DNA of 64,000 nucleotides from Prolixibacter sp. NT017. Its GTDB lineage: Bacteria; Bacteroidota; Bacteroidia; Bacteroidales; Prolixibacteraceae. Made by a program: the position numbers and the translations under genes. Location of the stretch: the NCBI RefSeq assembly GCF_009617875.1, contig NZ_BLAV01000001.1, positions 3,162,001 through 3,226,000 of the forward strand. The letters run 5' to 3'. Shown piece after piece: positions 27,270-36,802 of this stretch. Under the pieces are notes generated by a model. It saw only the letters and a program-made list of their open reading frames with translations, did no database searches and was not told the DNA's origin. Every line of letters begins with the position of its first letter. The first letter of the stretch is position 1.

Positions 27270-28310
27270 ATGAATAATCAGGAAAATATTGTCATTTTAG
27301 GTATAGAATCCTCCTGCGATGATACTTCTGCCGCCGTCATTCAGAACGGTGCCATTAAGAGTAACGAAGTAGCCGGGCAAGCTGTTCACAAAGCGTACGG
27401 CGGAGTTGTCCCCGAACTGGCTTCACGTGCTCATCAGCAGAACATTATTCCCGTTGTAGACCAAGCTATTAAGAAGGCGAAAATCAGTCGCGATGAAATT
27501 TCTGCCATTGCATTTACACGTGGCCCCGGATTGTTGGGTTCTCTGCTGGTAGGAACATCGTTTGCCAAAGGCTTTGCCCTGGCTTCTGGTATCCCGCTCA
27601 TCGAAATTAATCACTTGCAGGGGCACGTGCTGGCACATTTCATCAAAGAAAATGAAAATGATGAGTCTCAACCCCAGTTCCCATTTCTGTGCCTGCTGGT
27701 TTCCGGCGGGAACTCACAAATCATCATTGTGCGCGATTACCTCGACATGGAAGTCATCGGGCAAACAATCGACGACGCAGCCGGCGAAGCTTTCGACAAG
27801 TGTGCCAAAGTAATAGGTCTTCCATACCCGGGAGGACCATTGATTGACAAGCTTGCCAGGGAGGGGAATCCGGAAGCGTTCAAATTTTCCGAACCGAAAA
27901 TTCCCGGACTGGACTACAGTTTCAGTGGACTGAAAACCTCGTTCCTCTATTTCATTCGCGATAATATTCAAGACAATCCGGATTTCATCGAGGAAAACAA
28001 ATCGGACATTTGCGCTTCCATTCAGCATACCATCATCAAAGTGTTGATGGCGAAACTGAAGAGAGCAGCCAAAGAAACCGGCATCAAAGAGATTGCCGTT
28101 GCCGGAGGAGTTTCAGCCAATAGCGGCTTACGCGAAGCCTTGCAAAAGGAAGCGGAGAAACGCGATTGGAAACTGCATATTCCGAAGTTTGACTACACGA
28201 CCGACAATGCGGCCATGATTGCCATTACCGGTTATTACAAATATCAGAAAGGAGAGTTTGTAGGTCAGGACGTCGCACCCTTCGCCCGGATGGTCATCAA
28301 TAACGATTAA
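27270..28310 (+). CDS. tsaD: tRNA N6-adenosine threonylcarbamoyltransferase
   Basis: A 346-aa Kae1/TsaD protein that, with TsaB and TsaE, adds the threonylcarbamoyl group to A37 of tRNAs that read ANN codons. The start ILGIESSCDDTSAAV, the metal-binding histidines H115 and H119 in NHLQGHVLAH, LLVSGGNSQI, and the late PGLDYSFSGLKTS and AGGVSANSGLR motifs are all present. It is divergent from tamB and ends at a clear terminator. Confidence 0.96.
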   Translation: MNNQENIVILGIESSCDDTSAAVIQNGAIKSNEVAGQAVHKAYGGVVPELASRAHQQNIIPVVDQAIKKAKISRDEISAIAFTRGPGLLGSLLVGTSFAKGFALASGIPLIEINHLQGHVLAHFIKENENDESQPQFPFLCLLVSGGNSQIIIVRDYLDMEVIGQTIDDAAGEAFDKCAKVIGLPYPGGPLIDKLAREGNPEAFKFSEPKIPGLDYSFSGLKTSFLYFIRDNIQDNPDFIEENKSDICASIQHTIIKVLMAKLKRAAKETGIKEIAVAGGVSANSGLREALQKEAEKRDWKLHIPKFDYTTDNAAMIAITGYYKYQKGEFVGQDVAPFARMVINND

Positions 28311-28336
28311 GCAAAGCTGAAAAATATACACTTAGT

Positions 28337-28367
28337 AAGCCCGGTATTTTCGACCGGGTTTTCTTTT
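28337..28367 (+). terminator. Terminator after tsaD
   Basis: CCCGGT / ACCGGG stem with an ATTTTCG loop, followed by TTTTCTTTTT, 27 nt past the tsaD stop. Confidence 0.85.
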
Positions 28368-28386
28368 TCCCTTCCGGGAAGAAAAA

Positions 28387-29136
28387 TCAGAAGACATTGA
28401 ATAGCTTCAAAGTCACTACGACAAGGGCCAACAAAAGGAAATACTTGACCACTTTGGGGCCCCAGCTCACCGCAAACTTAGCGCCGACTACCGCTCCCAG
28501 CATATTCCCGATGGCCAGAATCAAACCGGCTTTCAGATCGACCTGGTGATTGAAAAAGAAAACGGCCAGTGCAAAAGGAGTATACAACAGGATAATCCAC
28601 TTTTTCACGGCATTACCACGAACCAAATCGTAACCGCTTCCCATCACCAAACCGGCGAGCAATAAAAATCCAGTTCCGACCTGGATAAAACCGCCGTACA
28701 TTCCGATCAAAAAGAAAATCAGGTATTGCCACCAAACGGGCCGTTCCGGGTCTGCGGTCATGCTTCTTTCCCATGTTTTCGGCTTGAGCAGTACCAGGAA
28801 AAACATGAGCCCCAACACGACGGCAATCACTCGCCGCATGATCTCTTCGTTTAAGTCAGCTGCTATAAAAGCACCGGGAATGGCCCCCATGACCGCCGGA
28901 ATGGCCAGTCTCGAATCGACCTTCATCTTAAAGGCCTGGTTATCGCGAAAGGTTTTTACACCGGCAATATTCTGCAGCAAAATAGCCACACGATTGGTTC
29001 CGTTAGCCACACCGGCCGGAAGTCCCAGGAACATCAGCATCGGAAGAGTCAACATGGAGCCGCCGCCCGCCAGCGTATTCACGAATCCGGCCAGAAAACC
29101 AACACCAATTAAACCTGCGATTAGATACCATTCCAT
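28387..29136 (-). CDS. TauE/SafE-family sulfite/organosulfonate exporter-like permease
   Basis: A 249-aa membrane protein with seven to eight hydrophobic segments in two homologous halves, and the family motif GFLAGFVNTLAGGGSMLTLPML at the N-terminus (residues about 13-35). Members move small organic or inorganic anions (sulfite, sulfoacetate and similar) across the inner membrane. The substrate here is unknown. It lies 50 nt downstream of glyA, but the glyA terminator lies between, so it is probably expressed separately. Confidence 0.85.
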   Translation of the reverse strand: MEWYLIAGLIGVGFLAGFVNTLAGGGSMLTLPMLMFLGLPAGVANGTNRVAILLQNIAGVKTFRDNQAFKMKVDSRLAIPAVMGAIPGAFIAADLNEEIMRRVIAVVLGLMFFLVLLKPKTWERSMTADPERPVWWQYLIFFLIGMYGGFIQVGTGFLLLAGLVMGSGYDLVRGNAVKKWIILLYTPFALAVFFFNHQVDLKAGLILAIGNMLGAVVGAKFAVSWGPKVVKYFLLLALVVVTLKLFNVF

Positions 29137-29141
29137 AAAAA

Positions 29142-29164
29142 AGGGGCTGTTTAAATCAGCCCCT
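29142..29164 (-). terminator. Terminator after glyA
   Basis: AGGGGCTG / CAGCCCCT stem with a TTTAAAT loop, 29 nt past the glyA stop on the minus strand and followed by a T tract on that strand (29136-29141). Confidence 0.85.
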
Positions 29165-29192
29165 AATTTCGAAAAAATATTTTAAGTCCCGT

Positions 29193-30473
29193 TTACCAGG
29201 CAAAAATCGGGAAGTCTTTCATCATCTCATTCACTTTCCCGCGAACGCGTGTAATGGTTGCTTCGTCGTCGATGTTGCTAATCACTTCATCAATCAGGTC
29301 AACGATTAACGGCATGTGTTCCTCTTTCAAACCACGGGTAGTAACAGCCGGAGTCCCCACACGCAAACCGGAAGTCTGGAAAGGAGAACGGCTGTCGAAC
29401 GGCACCATGTTTTTATTGATGGTAATGTCGGCAAGTACCAATGTATTTTCAACTTTCTTACCGGTAATCTCCGGGAATTTGGTCCGCAGGTCAATCAACA
29501 TGGAGTGGTTATCGGTTCCACCGGAAATCACTTTGTAGCCTTTGTCGATGAATGCCTGAGCCATCACTTTAGCGTTTTTCTGCACCTGCCCCTGGTATTC
29601 CTTGTATTCCGGTTTCAGTGCTTCGCCAAACGAAACGGCTTTTGCTGCAATCACGTGCTCCAGCGGTCCTCCCTGAATACCCGGAAATACAGCTGAGTTC
29701 AGCAATGCTGACATCATTCGCACTTCACCTTTCTTCGTGGTAATACCCCATGGATTTTCAAAATCTTTTCCCATCAGGATGATACCACCACGCGGACCAC
29801 GCAGGGTTTTATGCGTCGTTGAAGTAACAATGTGTGCATATTTTACCGGATTATCCAGCAGTCCGGCAGCAATCAAACCAGCCGGGTGTGCCATGTCCAC
29901 CATGTAAATCGCGCCAATCTTGTCGGCAATCTCGCGCATCCGTTTGTAATCCCACTCACGTGAGTAAGCCGAAGCACCACCGATGATCAATTTCGGTTTT
30001 TCTTTCAACGCCAGTTCTTCCATCTGGTCGTAATCCACCATACCGGTGTCTTCTTTCACTTTGTAGGCAATCGGATTGTAAAGCAGACCGGAAGAGTTCA
30101 CGGGCGATCCGTGAGAAAGGTGACCGCCGTGTGCCAGGTCAAGTCCCATGAATGTATCGCCAGGTTTCAGAACCGTCATCAAAACCGCCATGTTGGCCTG
30201 AGCGCCTGAATGCGGTTGAACATTGGCATATTCAGCATCAAACAGCTCCTTAATCCGGTCGATGGCCAATTGCTCCACTTCGTCAACATGCTGGCAACCG
30301 CCGTAATAACGGTGTCCGGGGTAACCCTCCGCATATTTGTTGGTCAGGCACGAGCCCATAGCTTCCATTACCTCCTCCGAAACAAAGTTCTCCGAAGCAA
30401 TCAATTCAATTCCGTTCCGCTGTCGCTGGTTCTCTTTTTCGATGATTTCAAAAACCTGGGTATCTTTTTTCAT
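29193..30473 (-). CDS. glyA: Serine hydroxymethyltransferase
   Basis: A 426-aa PLP enzyme that converts serine and tetrahydrofolate to glycine and methylene-tetrahydrofolate, the main source of one-carbon units. The PLP lysine K222 lies in [13 protein letters not shown]. The ELIASENF and [14 protein letters not shown] motifs near the N-terminus are also intact. A minus-strand -7 box (TACCTTTG) lies at 30503-30510, 30 nt upstream of the start, and a hairpin terminator follows the stop, so it is monocistronic. Confidence 0.97.
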   Translation of the reverse strand: MKKDTQVFEIIEKENQRQRNGIELIASENFVSEEVMEAMGSCLTNKYAEGYPGHRYYGGCQHVDEVEQLAIDRIKELFDAEYANVQPHSGAQANMAVLMTVLKPGDTFMGLDLAHGGHLSHGSPVNSSGLLYNPIAYKVKEDTGMVDYDQMEELALKEKPKLIIGGASAYSREWDYKRMREIADKIGAIYMVDMAHPAGLIAAGLLDNPVKYAHIVTSTTHKTLRGPRGGIILMGKDFENPWGITTKKGEVRMMSALLNSAVFPGIQGGPLEHVIAAKAVSFGEALKPEYKEYQGQVQKNAKVMAQAFIDKGYKVISGGTDNHSMLIDLRTKFPEITGKKVENTLVLADITINKNMVPFDSRSPFQTSGLRVGTPAVTTRGLKEEHMPLIVDLIDEVISNIDDEATITRVRGKVNEMMKDFPIFAW

Positions 30474-30502
30474 GGTAAAAATTTAATCTGTTTTGTGTTG
30501 CC

Positions 30503-30510
30503 CAAAGGTA
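30503..30510 (-). promoter_or_regulatory. glyA promoter -7 element
   Basis: TACCTTTG on the minus strand matches TAnnTTTG and lies 30 nt upstream of the glyA ATG. The -33 box is not clear. Confidence 0.55.
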
Positions 30511-30626
30511 CAATTTTTCGTCCCTTATTCAGTCGCGCCAAGATGTCACGAAATGCAAATTTAAACTATGGATAATCTCATGATTTCTCGGGCAACCTTA
30601 TGTTCTATAATATCTTTTGCTTTTGA

Positions 30627-32408
30627 TTATTCCGAAAAGTGAACAAGCACATTACGGTACGCATTAAAAATGGTCGCTTTCGAAATAAAACCAACGTATT
30701 TTCCATCTTCCAAAACCGGCAGGTTCCATGCACCTGTTTCATGGAACTTTTTCATTACGCTTTCCATCTTCTCATCTTTCGAAACGGTTGCCGGTGGTGT
30801 CGTCATCACATCCGTCACAAATGTCTTATCATACATTTCGTTATTGAACATGATCTCCCGTATGTCATCCAGCAGGACAATACCTTCGAACCGGTTATTT
30901 TTATCTACTACCGGGAAAATATTACGATTCGATTTGGAAATGACCTTCACCAGCTCACCTAAGTTGGCATCTACCGATACGGTTTGCAAATCTGTTTCGA
31001 TAACGTTTCGAAGTTTCAGCAATGTCAAAATCGCTTTGTCCTTGTCGTGTGTAATCAGTTCCCCTCGCTGTGCCAGACGGATATGATAAATGGAGTGCTG
31101 CTCGAATGGCATAATAGTCAAATACGAGACAGCGCTCGTAATCATTAGCGGGACGAACAAACTGAAGCCCCCGGTAATTTCAGCAATAAGAAAAATAGCC
31201 GTCATTGGAGCGTGCATGACTCCCGCCATGGCACCGGCCATACCAACCAACGCAAAATTACGCGCCGGAACTGAGATATTTCCGAAGAGTAACAACTGCG
31301 CCAACAGAAAACCAGCCATTCCTCCCATAAACAACGTCGGTGCGAAAATTCCGCCAATTCCGCCGGCTCCTGTTGTAGCAGCCGAAGCAACGACTTTCAT
31401 CACCAATATCACAGCAATGATCACCAGAAATAAAACGTGATCATTCTGCAATCCAACAAAAATGGAGTTTTTCAGAAGCTCAGCACTATGCTCATTCAGA
31501 ATGGCATCGATGGAAAAATAACCTTCCCCCCAAAGGGAAGGAAACAGGAAAACCAGAATTCCCAGGATACCGCCGCCAATCAACACTTTCATCAGCGGAT
31601 TTTGAATCTTGTGGAATTTCCCCTCGATAAACATCGTTCCCCGGGTAAAGAGCAACGAAATGAAACCGGTAAAAACGCCCAGCAAAATATACCACGGTAC
31701 GTTTGCAATGTCGAATGATTCGACCAGCTTAAAGGTGAAGTGATATCCCTGGCCCATGAAGAAAAAAGTCAGGGTTGCTGAAGTAACGGCTGATATCAAT
31801 AACGGAATCAATGACGACATTGTCAGGTCGAGCATCAGCACTTCGATAGCGAATAGCAAGCCGGCCAGCGGCGCCTTGAAAATCCCGGCAATAGCACCGG
31901 CAGCTCCACAACCAACCATCAACGTCATCATCCGGTAGTTGAGACGGAACATCCTGGCGATGTTCGAACCGATGGAAGAACCGGTCAGGACAACCGGCGC
32001 CTCAGCTCCCACCGAACCCCCAAAGCCAATCGTGATAATACTGGCGATCATCGACGTGAACGTGTTATGGACCCGGATAATGCTTTTTTTGTTGGAGATA
32101 GCAAACAGAATCTTGGATACACCATGCCCGATATCATCCTTCACCACGTATTTTACAAACAGCATGGTAAACAGGATACCAATAAACGGATAGGCCAGAT
32201 ATTGGTAACTCTGTCCGTAAGAAGAAAAATCGTTCGTCAAATAATGATTGGCGAGATGAATAGCATTTTTTAAAAGAATGGCTGCCAGGCCGCTCAATAA
32301 ACCAACGGTCAGACTAAGCAGAATGGTTAATTGTTGCTCGTTTAAGTGTTTTAGCCGCCATTCCCGAATACTAACCGGTATATCAGCTAATCTTTTCATG
32401 ATGCGCAA
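30627..32408 (-). CDS. ClC-family chloride channel/transporter with C-terminal CBS pair (second of tandem)
   Basis: A 593-aa protein with the ClC membrane core (about residues 30-440) followed by two CBS domains (about 455-590). The gating glutamate is E136 (GSVGAEAP in place of G[KR]EGP), the GxFxP motif is GGIFAPTLF, and the pore Tyr is in HSIYHIRL. In helix H the pair EE of E. coli ClC (E202/E203) is E189-V190 here, so the internal proton glutamate is missing. That fits a channel or an uncoupled transporter more than a classic 2Cl-/H+ antiporter, but is not proof. It lies 66 nt after a paralogue on the same strand. Confidence 0.88.
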   Translation of the reverse strand: MRIMKRLADIPVSIREWRLKHLNEQQLTILLSLTVGLLSGLAAILLKNAIHLANHYLTNDFSSYGQSYQYLAYPFIGILFTMLFVKYVVKDDIGHGVSKILFAISNKKSIIRVHNTFTSMIASIITIGFGGSVGAEAPVVLTGSSIGSNIARMFRLNYRMMTLMVGCGAAGAIAGIFKAPLAGLLFAIEVLMLDLTMSSLIPLLISAVTSATLTFFFMGQGYHFTFKLVESFDIANVPWYILLGVFTGFISLLFTRGTMFIEGKFHKIQNPLMKVLIGGGILGILVFLFPSLWGEGYFSIDAILNEHSAELLKNSIFVGLQNDHVLFLVIIAVILVMKVVASAATTGAGGIGGIFAPTLFMGGMAGFLLAQLLLFGNISVPARNFALVGMAGAMAGVMHAPMTAIFLIAEITGGFSLFVPLMITSAVSYLTIMPFEQHSIYHIRLAQRGELITHDKDKAILTLLKLRNVIETDLQTVSVDANLGELVKVISKSNRNIFPVVDKNNRFEGIVLLDDIREIMFNNEMYDKTFVTDVMTTPPATVSKDEKMESVMKKFHETGAWNLPVLEDGKYVGFISKATIFNAYRNVLVHFSE

Positions 32409-32474
32409 AAGTAGGTTTAATTCATGTTACGCAACATGAATTTACGGTAATATTTGTATTAATAAAAAAGGGAC

Positions 32475-34295
32475 TTAGTCGTGTGAAAAATGACGCAACA
32501 TTTTCTGGTAAGCTGAGAAAACCCGAGCGCGGGAAATAAAGCCAACATACTTACCTTCGTCAATCACTGCCAGGTTGTAACGCCCGCAGGAATGGAACTT
32601 GTCGGCCACCTCCTGCATCGAATCGTTGCTCGACACGTAAAACTCAGGCATGTACATCAAATCCTTCACCTTGATCTTGTCATATTTATCGGGTCGGAAA
32701 ATCAGGTGTCGCACGTCATCCATTTTCAACATACCGCGCATGTTGTTCTCGTCATCCACAATAGGAAATATATTTCGGTGCGAAACTTCAATGATCTTCA
32801 CCAAATCGCCCAGGCTGGCGTCAGCGTGCACCGGCTTGAAATCTGTTTCGATGAGCTTGTTCACCCGCATCATCGACAGAACCGCTTTGTTCTTATCGTG
32901 CGTAAACAGCTCTTTCCGTTGAGCGAGCTGATAGGTATAAACCGAGTTTTTCACGAAAAGGCGAACCGTCAGATACGACACCGAGGCGACAATCATCAGT
33001 GGAACAAACATCTTGTATCCACCAGTTATCTCTGCAATCAGAAATATCCCTGTTAAAGGAGCATGCAACACCCCGGCAATCAATCCCGCCATCGCAATAA
33101 GCGCAAAGGTATTCTCATTCACCACATGGATTCCCGTGGTATTGAGGAAGAGCGCAAACAGCATCCCGGTGTGAACTCCCATGAACAAGGTCGGTGCAAA
33201 GATACCTCCCACGCCGCCGGCTCCGAAGGTAATACTGGTCGCAAAAATCTTAATCAATATCAGGAACAGGATGAAAATAAAGACCGAGTAGATGTTACCC
33301 CGCACAAAATCAAACGGTGAATTGTCATATAAATAGCCCAAATGTCCCTGCAAACAACTGTTGATGGGATTATATCCTTCACCGAAAAGCGGGGGGAATA
33401 AGAAAACAATCAGCCCCAGTAGCACACCACCAATCAGCACCCGTCTCCATTCGTTCGACATTCCTTCGAACCATTCGCTGATGAACCGGTACACTTTGGA
33501 AAAATAAGCGGAAACCAAGCCGGTTACAACCCCCAATACAATATACCAGGGAAGATCTCCATGCGTAAAGGTCGCATGAAACTGAAAAGGATACAGTACA
33601 TCCTGTCCCATGAAGAAATAGGAAGTGACCACCGCTGTGATGGATGAAACCAGCAACGGAATCAGCGAAAAAGAGGTCAAATCAATCATGATCACCTCAA
33701 CCGCAAAAACAATGGCCGTGATAGGTGCCTTAAAGATAGCCGCCATGGCAGCTGCCGAAGCACATCCCAACATCAACATAATCTGCTTGTACTCGAGGTG
33801 AAAAAGAATGGCCAGATTGGAACCGATGGCTGCACCGGTCGCTACGGTTGGTCCCTCCAATCCGACTGAACCACCAAATCCTACCGTCAGCGAACTGGTG
33901 ATAATCGACGAAAACATGTTGTGCCGCCTGATTTTCCCGTTACGTTGCGAGAGAGAATAAAGTACATTGGGAATTCCGTGTCGGACCGGCCGCTTCACTA
34001 TATATTTGATAACAAAAACCGTCAGCGACAGACCGAAAATGGGAAATATGAAATTGAAATAGGAATGTATCTTTTCAGGAATATACGTATCGAGCAGCCC
34101 GTCGATGAACCAAACCGAATTTTTAATGATTACTGCTGAAAAACCACCACCAATGCCCACAACAATACTGAGCATGATAATAAAGGTTCCCGGTTTTATA
34201 TGAGTTAGCCTCCATTTATGAAATCGGGCCAATGGGGTATTCAAGTACGACATGCTTTTATCTTCCTCTATATTTTCCTTTTCTGAAAGCGCCAT
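32475..34295 (-). CDS. ClC-family chloride channel/transporter with C-terminal CBS pair (first of tandem)
   Basis: A 606-aa paralogue of the next gene with the same layout: ClC core (about 40-455) and a CBS pair (about 470-603). The gating glutamate E147 lies in GSVGLEGP, the selectivity loop reads RHGIP, and GGIFAPTLF is intact. The pore Tyr is in NSVYTYQL. As in its neighbour, the internal proton glutamate is Val (E200-V201). The start at 34295 adds an acidic 14-residue leader; MSYLNTPLARFHKWR (34253) is an alternative start that aligns better with the paralogue. The pair probably forms an operon and may act as homo- or heterodimers. Confidence 0.88.
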   Translation of the reverse strand: MALSEKENIEEDKSMSYLNTPLARFHKWRLTHIKPGTFIIMLSIVVGIGGGFSAVIIKNSVWFIDGLLDTYIPEKIHSYFNFIFPIFGLSLTVFVIKYIVKRPVRHGIPNVLYSLSQRNGKIRRHNMFSSIITSSLTVGFGGSVGLEGPTVATGAAIGSNLAILFHLEYKQIMLMLGCASAAAMAAIFKAPITAIVFAVEVIMIDLTSFSLIPLLVSSITAVVTSYFFMGQDVLYPFQFHATFTHGDLPWYIVLGVVTGLVSAYFSKVYRFISEWFEGMSNEWRRVLIGGVLLGLIVFLFPPLFGEGYNPINSCLQGHLGYLYDNSPFDFVRGNIYSVFIFILFLILIKIFATSITFGAGGVGGIFAPTLFMGVHTGMLFALFLNTTGIHVVNENTFALIAMAGLIAGVLHAPLTGIFLIAEITGGYKMFVPLMIVASVSYLTVRLFVKNSVYTYQLAQRKELFTHDKNKAVLSMMRVNKLIETDFKPVHADASLGDLVKIIEVSHRNIFPIVDDENNMRGMLKMDDVRHLIFRPDKYDKIKVKDLMYMPEFYVSSNDSMQEVADKFHSCGRYNLAVIDEGKYVGFISRARVFSAYQKMLRHFSHD

Positions 34296-34562
34296 AAAAT
34301 TAAGAAAAAACGTATACGTTCAACATTTCAATAGAATCCACACAACCGACTGACAATCACACCGGCGGATGAAAACTATCTGGAAACCTGAACCTTTCGA
34401 CTTCCTTTTTCCGTTTTCAAACAGCCTTATTCAGATCCAATTTGGACAGATCAAGTTACGAAAACAAAAACTTTCATACCCAAAAAACGTTCGTATGGAT
34501 TTACCGCTCACATTCTTTTTAAAACGTGTGGAGCATAACATTTAAAGGTGGCAGGATTAGAC

Positions 34563-34570
34563 TATCTTTG
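34563..34570 (+). promoter_or_regulatory. -7 element upstream of the FabK-like gene
   Basis: TATCTTTG matches TAnnTTTG, with TTTA about 20 nt upstream at 34541-34544 as a weak -33 box. The predicted start of transcription is about 15 nt before the ATG at 34592. The rest of 34296-34562 shows no gene. Confidence 0.55.
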
Positions 34571-34591
34571 CCATTTAAAGGCAACTGAATT

Positions 34592-35545
34592 ATGGCAAAA
34601 AACAGAATATCAGAACTCTTTCAAATTGATTATCCCATCATACAGGCCGGAATGGTCTGGTGTTCCGGCTGGCGATTGGCCACAGCCGTCAGCAATCATG
34701 GCGGCCTCGGCATTATCGGAGCCGGCTCCATGCATCCCGAGACATTGGAAGAACATATCCGGAAAGCCCAAAAAGCGACGACAAAACCTTTCGCCGTGAA
34801 TGTTCCTCTGCTTTATCCGGAAATGGATAAAGTCATGGACATTCTCGTTCGTGAAAACGTGAAAATTGTATTTACCTCGGCGGGAAACCCCAAAAAATGG
34901 ACTCCCTTCCTGAAAGAACATGGCATGACGGTCGTTCATGTCGTGTCGTCGTCCAAATTTGCGCGCAAAGCGGAAGAAGCCGGGGTGGATGCAGTAGTTG
35001 CCGAAGGTTTCGAAGCCGGCGGTCACAACGGTCGCGATGAGACCACCACGCTGACGCTCATTCCGGCCGTGCGGCGGGCAACTCAACTTCCGTTGATTGC
35101 GGCCGGTGGAATTGGGACCGGCCCCGCCATGGTGGCTGCTATGGCGCTGGGTGCCGAGGGCGTTCAAATCGGTTCTCGTTTCGCTGTAGCGGAAGAATCT
35201 TCGGCCCATCAAATGTTTAAACAACGCGTGGTCGATGCTGTTGAAGGAGACACAAAGCTGATGCTGAAAAAGCTGGCACCGGTTCGGATGATGAAAAATC
35301 ACTTCTTCGAGTTGGTTTCCGAGGCCGAAGAACGCTGCGACGATGCAGACGCGTTACGGGCGCTTCTGGGAAAAGGACGTTCCAAGAAGGGAATTTTCGA
35401 AGGTGATATGGAAGAGGGCGAGTTGGAAATTGGCCAGGTGTCTTCCATCATCGACAAGATTGAGCCGGTTTCGGCCATCATGGAAGAACTGATAACGGAT
35501 TACCGGGAAACACTTTCCATGCTTCAGCAACATTCACCATTTTAA
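34592..35545 (+). CDS. NAD(P)H-dependent flavin oxidoreductase (nitronate monooxygenase / FabK-like)
   Basis: A 317-aa FMN-binding TIM barrel of the NMO/FabK (2-nitropropane dioxygenase) family. The N-terminal PIIQAGMVWCSGWRLATAVSNHGGLG, the mid-protein EGFEAGGHNG with the active-site His, and the phosphate-binding PLIAAGGIGTGPAM and GAEGVQIGSRF motifs are clear. It could be enoyl-ACP reductase II (fatty-acid synthesis) or a nitronate-detoxifying enzyme. The sequence alone does not decide. It lies 9 nt upstream of an M16 peptidase pair, with which it probably shares a transcript. Confidence 0.82.
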   Translation: MAKNRISELFQIDYPIIQAGMVWCSGWRLATAVSNHGGLGIIGAGSMHPETLEEHIRKAQKATTKPFAVNVPLLYPEMDKVMDILVRENVKIVFTSAGNPKKWTPFLKEHGMTVVHVVSSSKFARKAEEAGVDAVVAEGFEAGGHNGRDETTTLTLIPAVRRATQLPLIAAGGIGTGPAMVAAMALGAEGVQIGSRFAVAEESSAHQMFKQRVVDAVEGDTKLMLKKLAPVRMMKNHFFELVSEAEERCDDADALRALLGKGRSKKGIFEGDMEEGELEIGQVSSIIDKIEPVSAIMEELITDYRETLSMLQQHSPF

Positions 35546-35554
35546 AATCCGAAT

Positions 35555-36802
35555 ATGATTTCATTCGAAAAACATACTCTCTCCAACGGCCTGAAGGTCA
35601 TTGTTCACCAGGATAAGGTGACGCCGTTTGTTGCTGTGAACGTGGCCTACAATGTGGGCTCGAAACACGAATATCCCAACCGCACCGGTTTTGCGCACCT
35701 GTTCGAACACCTCACTTTCGGCGGAAGCCGGCACGTCCCCGATTTCGACACGCCGGTTCAGCAGGCCGGAGGCTCGAACAACGCTTTTACCACCGTCGAC
35801 CTCACGAATTATTACATTACTCTCCCGGCACAAAACATCGAAACAGCGATGTGGATTGAGGCTGACCGGATGTTGGGCCCGGCTTTCAACGAGACCATTT
35901 TAAACCGGGAGAAGAAGGTAGTGATTGAAGAGTTCAACCAGCGTTATCTCAACCAGCCTTACGGCGATGTGTGGCATTTGATGCGCGACCTGGCTTACAA
36001 GGTCCATCCTTACCGTTGGCCCACCATTGGCAGCACACCCGACCATGTGGCCCAGGCTACACTGGAGGAAGTGAAGCAGTTCTTCTTCAACCACTATGCG
36101 CCCAATAATGCGGTGTTGGTATTGTCCGGCAACATTGAACCCGACAACGCTTTCGGGTTGGCCGAAAAGTGGTTCAGCGAAATTCCTTCGCGGGAATTAA
36201 AAAATCCTCCGCGGGAAGAAGAGCCGGCACAAACCGAAAACAGGGAGCTGACCGTGGAGCGGGACGTGCCGATGGATGCATTCTACATTGGTTACCACAT
36301 GGGCTCGCGCCAGGCGGAAGACTTCTTTGCGGCCGATTTGCTTTCAGATATTCTCTCCAACGGAAAATCGTCACGTTTTCAGCAGAAGCTGGTGAAAGAG
36401 AAAAAGCTCTTCAACGAACTGGACGCTTTCCTTTCGGGAGAAAACGACCCCGGTCTTTTCACGATAGTGGGAAGAGTGAATCCGGGAATCGGTTTTGACG
36501 ACGCGAAAAAAGCGGTGTTGGAAGAAATTCAGAAAACCGTACAGGAAAAACCGCTCGATTATGAGCTGGAGAAAGTAAAAAACAAAGTGGAGGCTCATAT
36601 GCTTTACCACGAAATTGGGTATCTCGACAACGCCATGCAACTGGCCAACTACGAATTGTTGGGCGATGCGGATCAAATCAACGAGCAGGTGGAACATTAC
36701 CGCAAAGTCACGCCGGACGATATTCAGCGGGTTGCCGAAAGAATCTTCCGGGAAGGAAATATGAATACCCTGAATTACTTATCGAAGAAAGAAGGAAAAT
36801 GA
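35555..36802 (+). CDS. M16 zinc peptidase, catalytic subunit
   Basis: A 415-aa pitrilysin-family protein. The inverted zinc motif HLFEH is at residues 48-52 and the third ligand lies in VVIEEFNQR about 75 residues later. No signal peptide is visible, so it may act in the cytoplasm. The next gene overlaps it by 4 nt (ATGA) and encodes a partner lacking the zinc motif, the usual pairing for heterodimeric M16B proteases of mitochondrial processing peptidase type. Confidence 0.9.
   Translation: MISFEKHTLSNGLKVIVHQDKVTPFVAVNVAYNVGSKHEYPNRTGFAHLFEHLTFGGSRHVPDFDTPVQQAGGSNNAFTTVDLTNYYITLPAQNIETAMWIEADRMLGPAFNETILNREKKVVIEEFNQRYLNQPYGDVWHLMRDLAYKVHPYRWPTIGSTPDHVAQATLEEVKQFFFNHYAPNNAVLVLSGNIEPDNAFGLAEKWFSEIPSRELKNPPREEEPAQTENRELTVERDVPMDAFYIGYHMGSRQAEDFFAADLLSDILSNGKSSRFQQKLVKEKKLFNELDAFLSGENDPGLFTIVGRVNPGIGFDDAKKAVLEEIQKTVQEKPLDYELEKVKNKVEAHMLYHEIGYLDNAMQLANYELLGDADQINEQVEHYRKVTPDDIQRVAERIFREGNMNTLNYLSKKEGK

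Noticed and set aside
34610..35302. 230-codon frame antisense to the FabK-like gene
   Set aside because: The plus-strand gene carries all FMN-binding motifs. The antisense frame is composition-driven.
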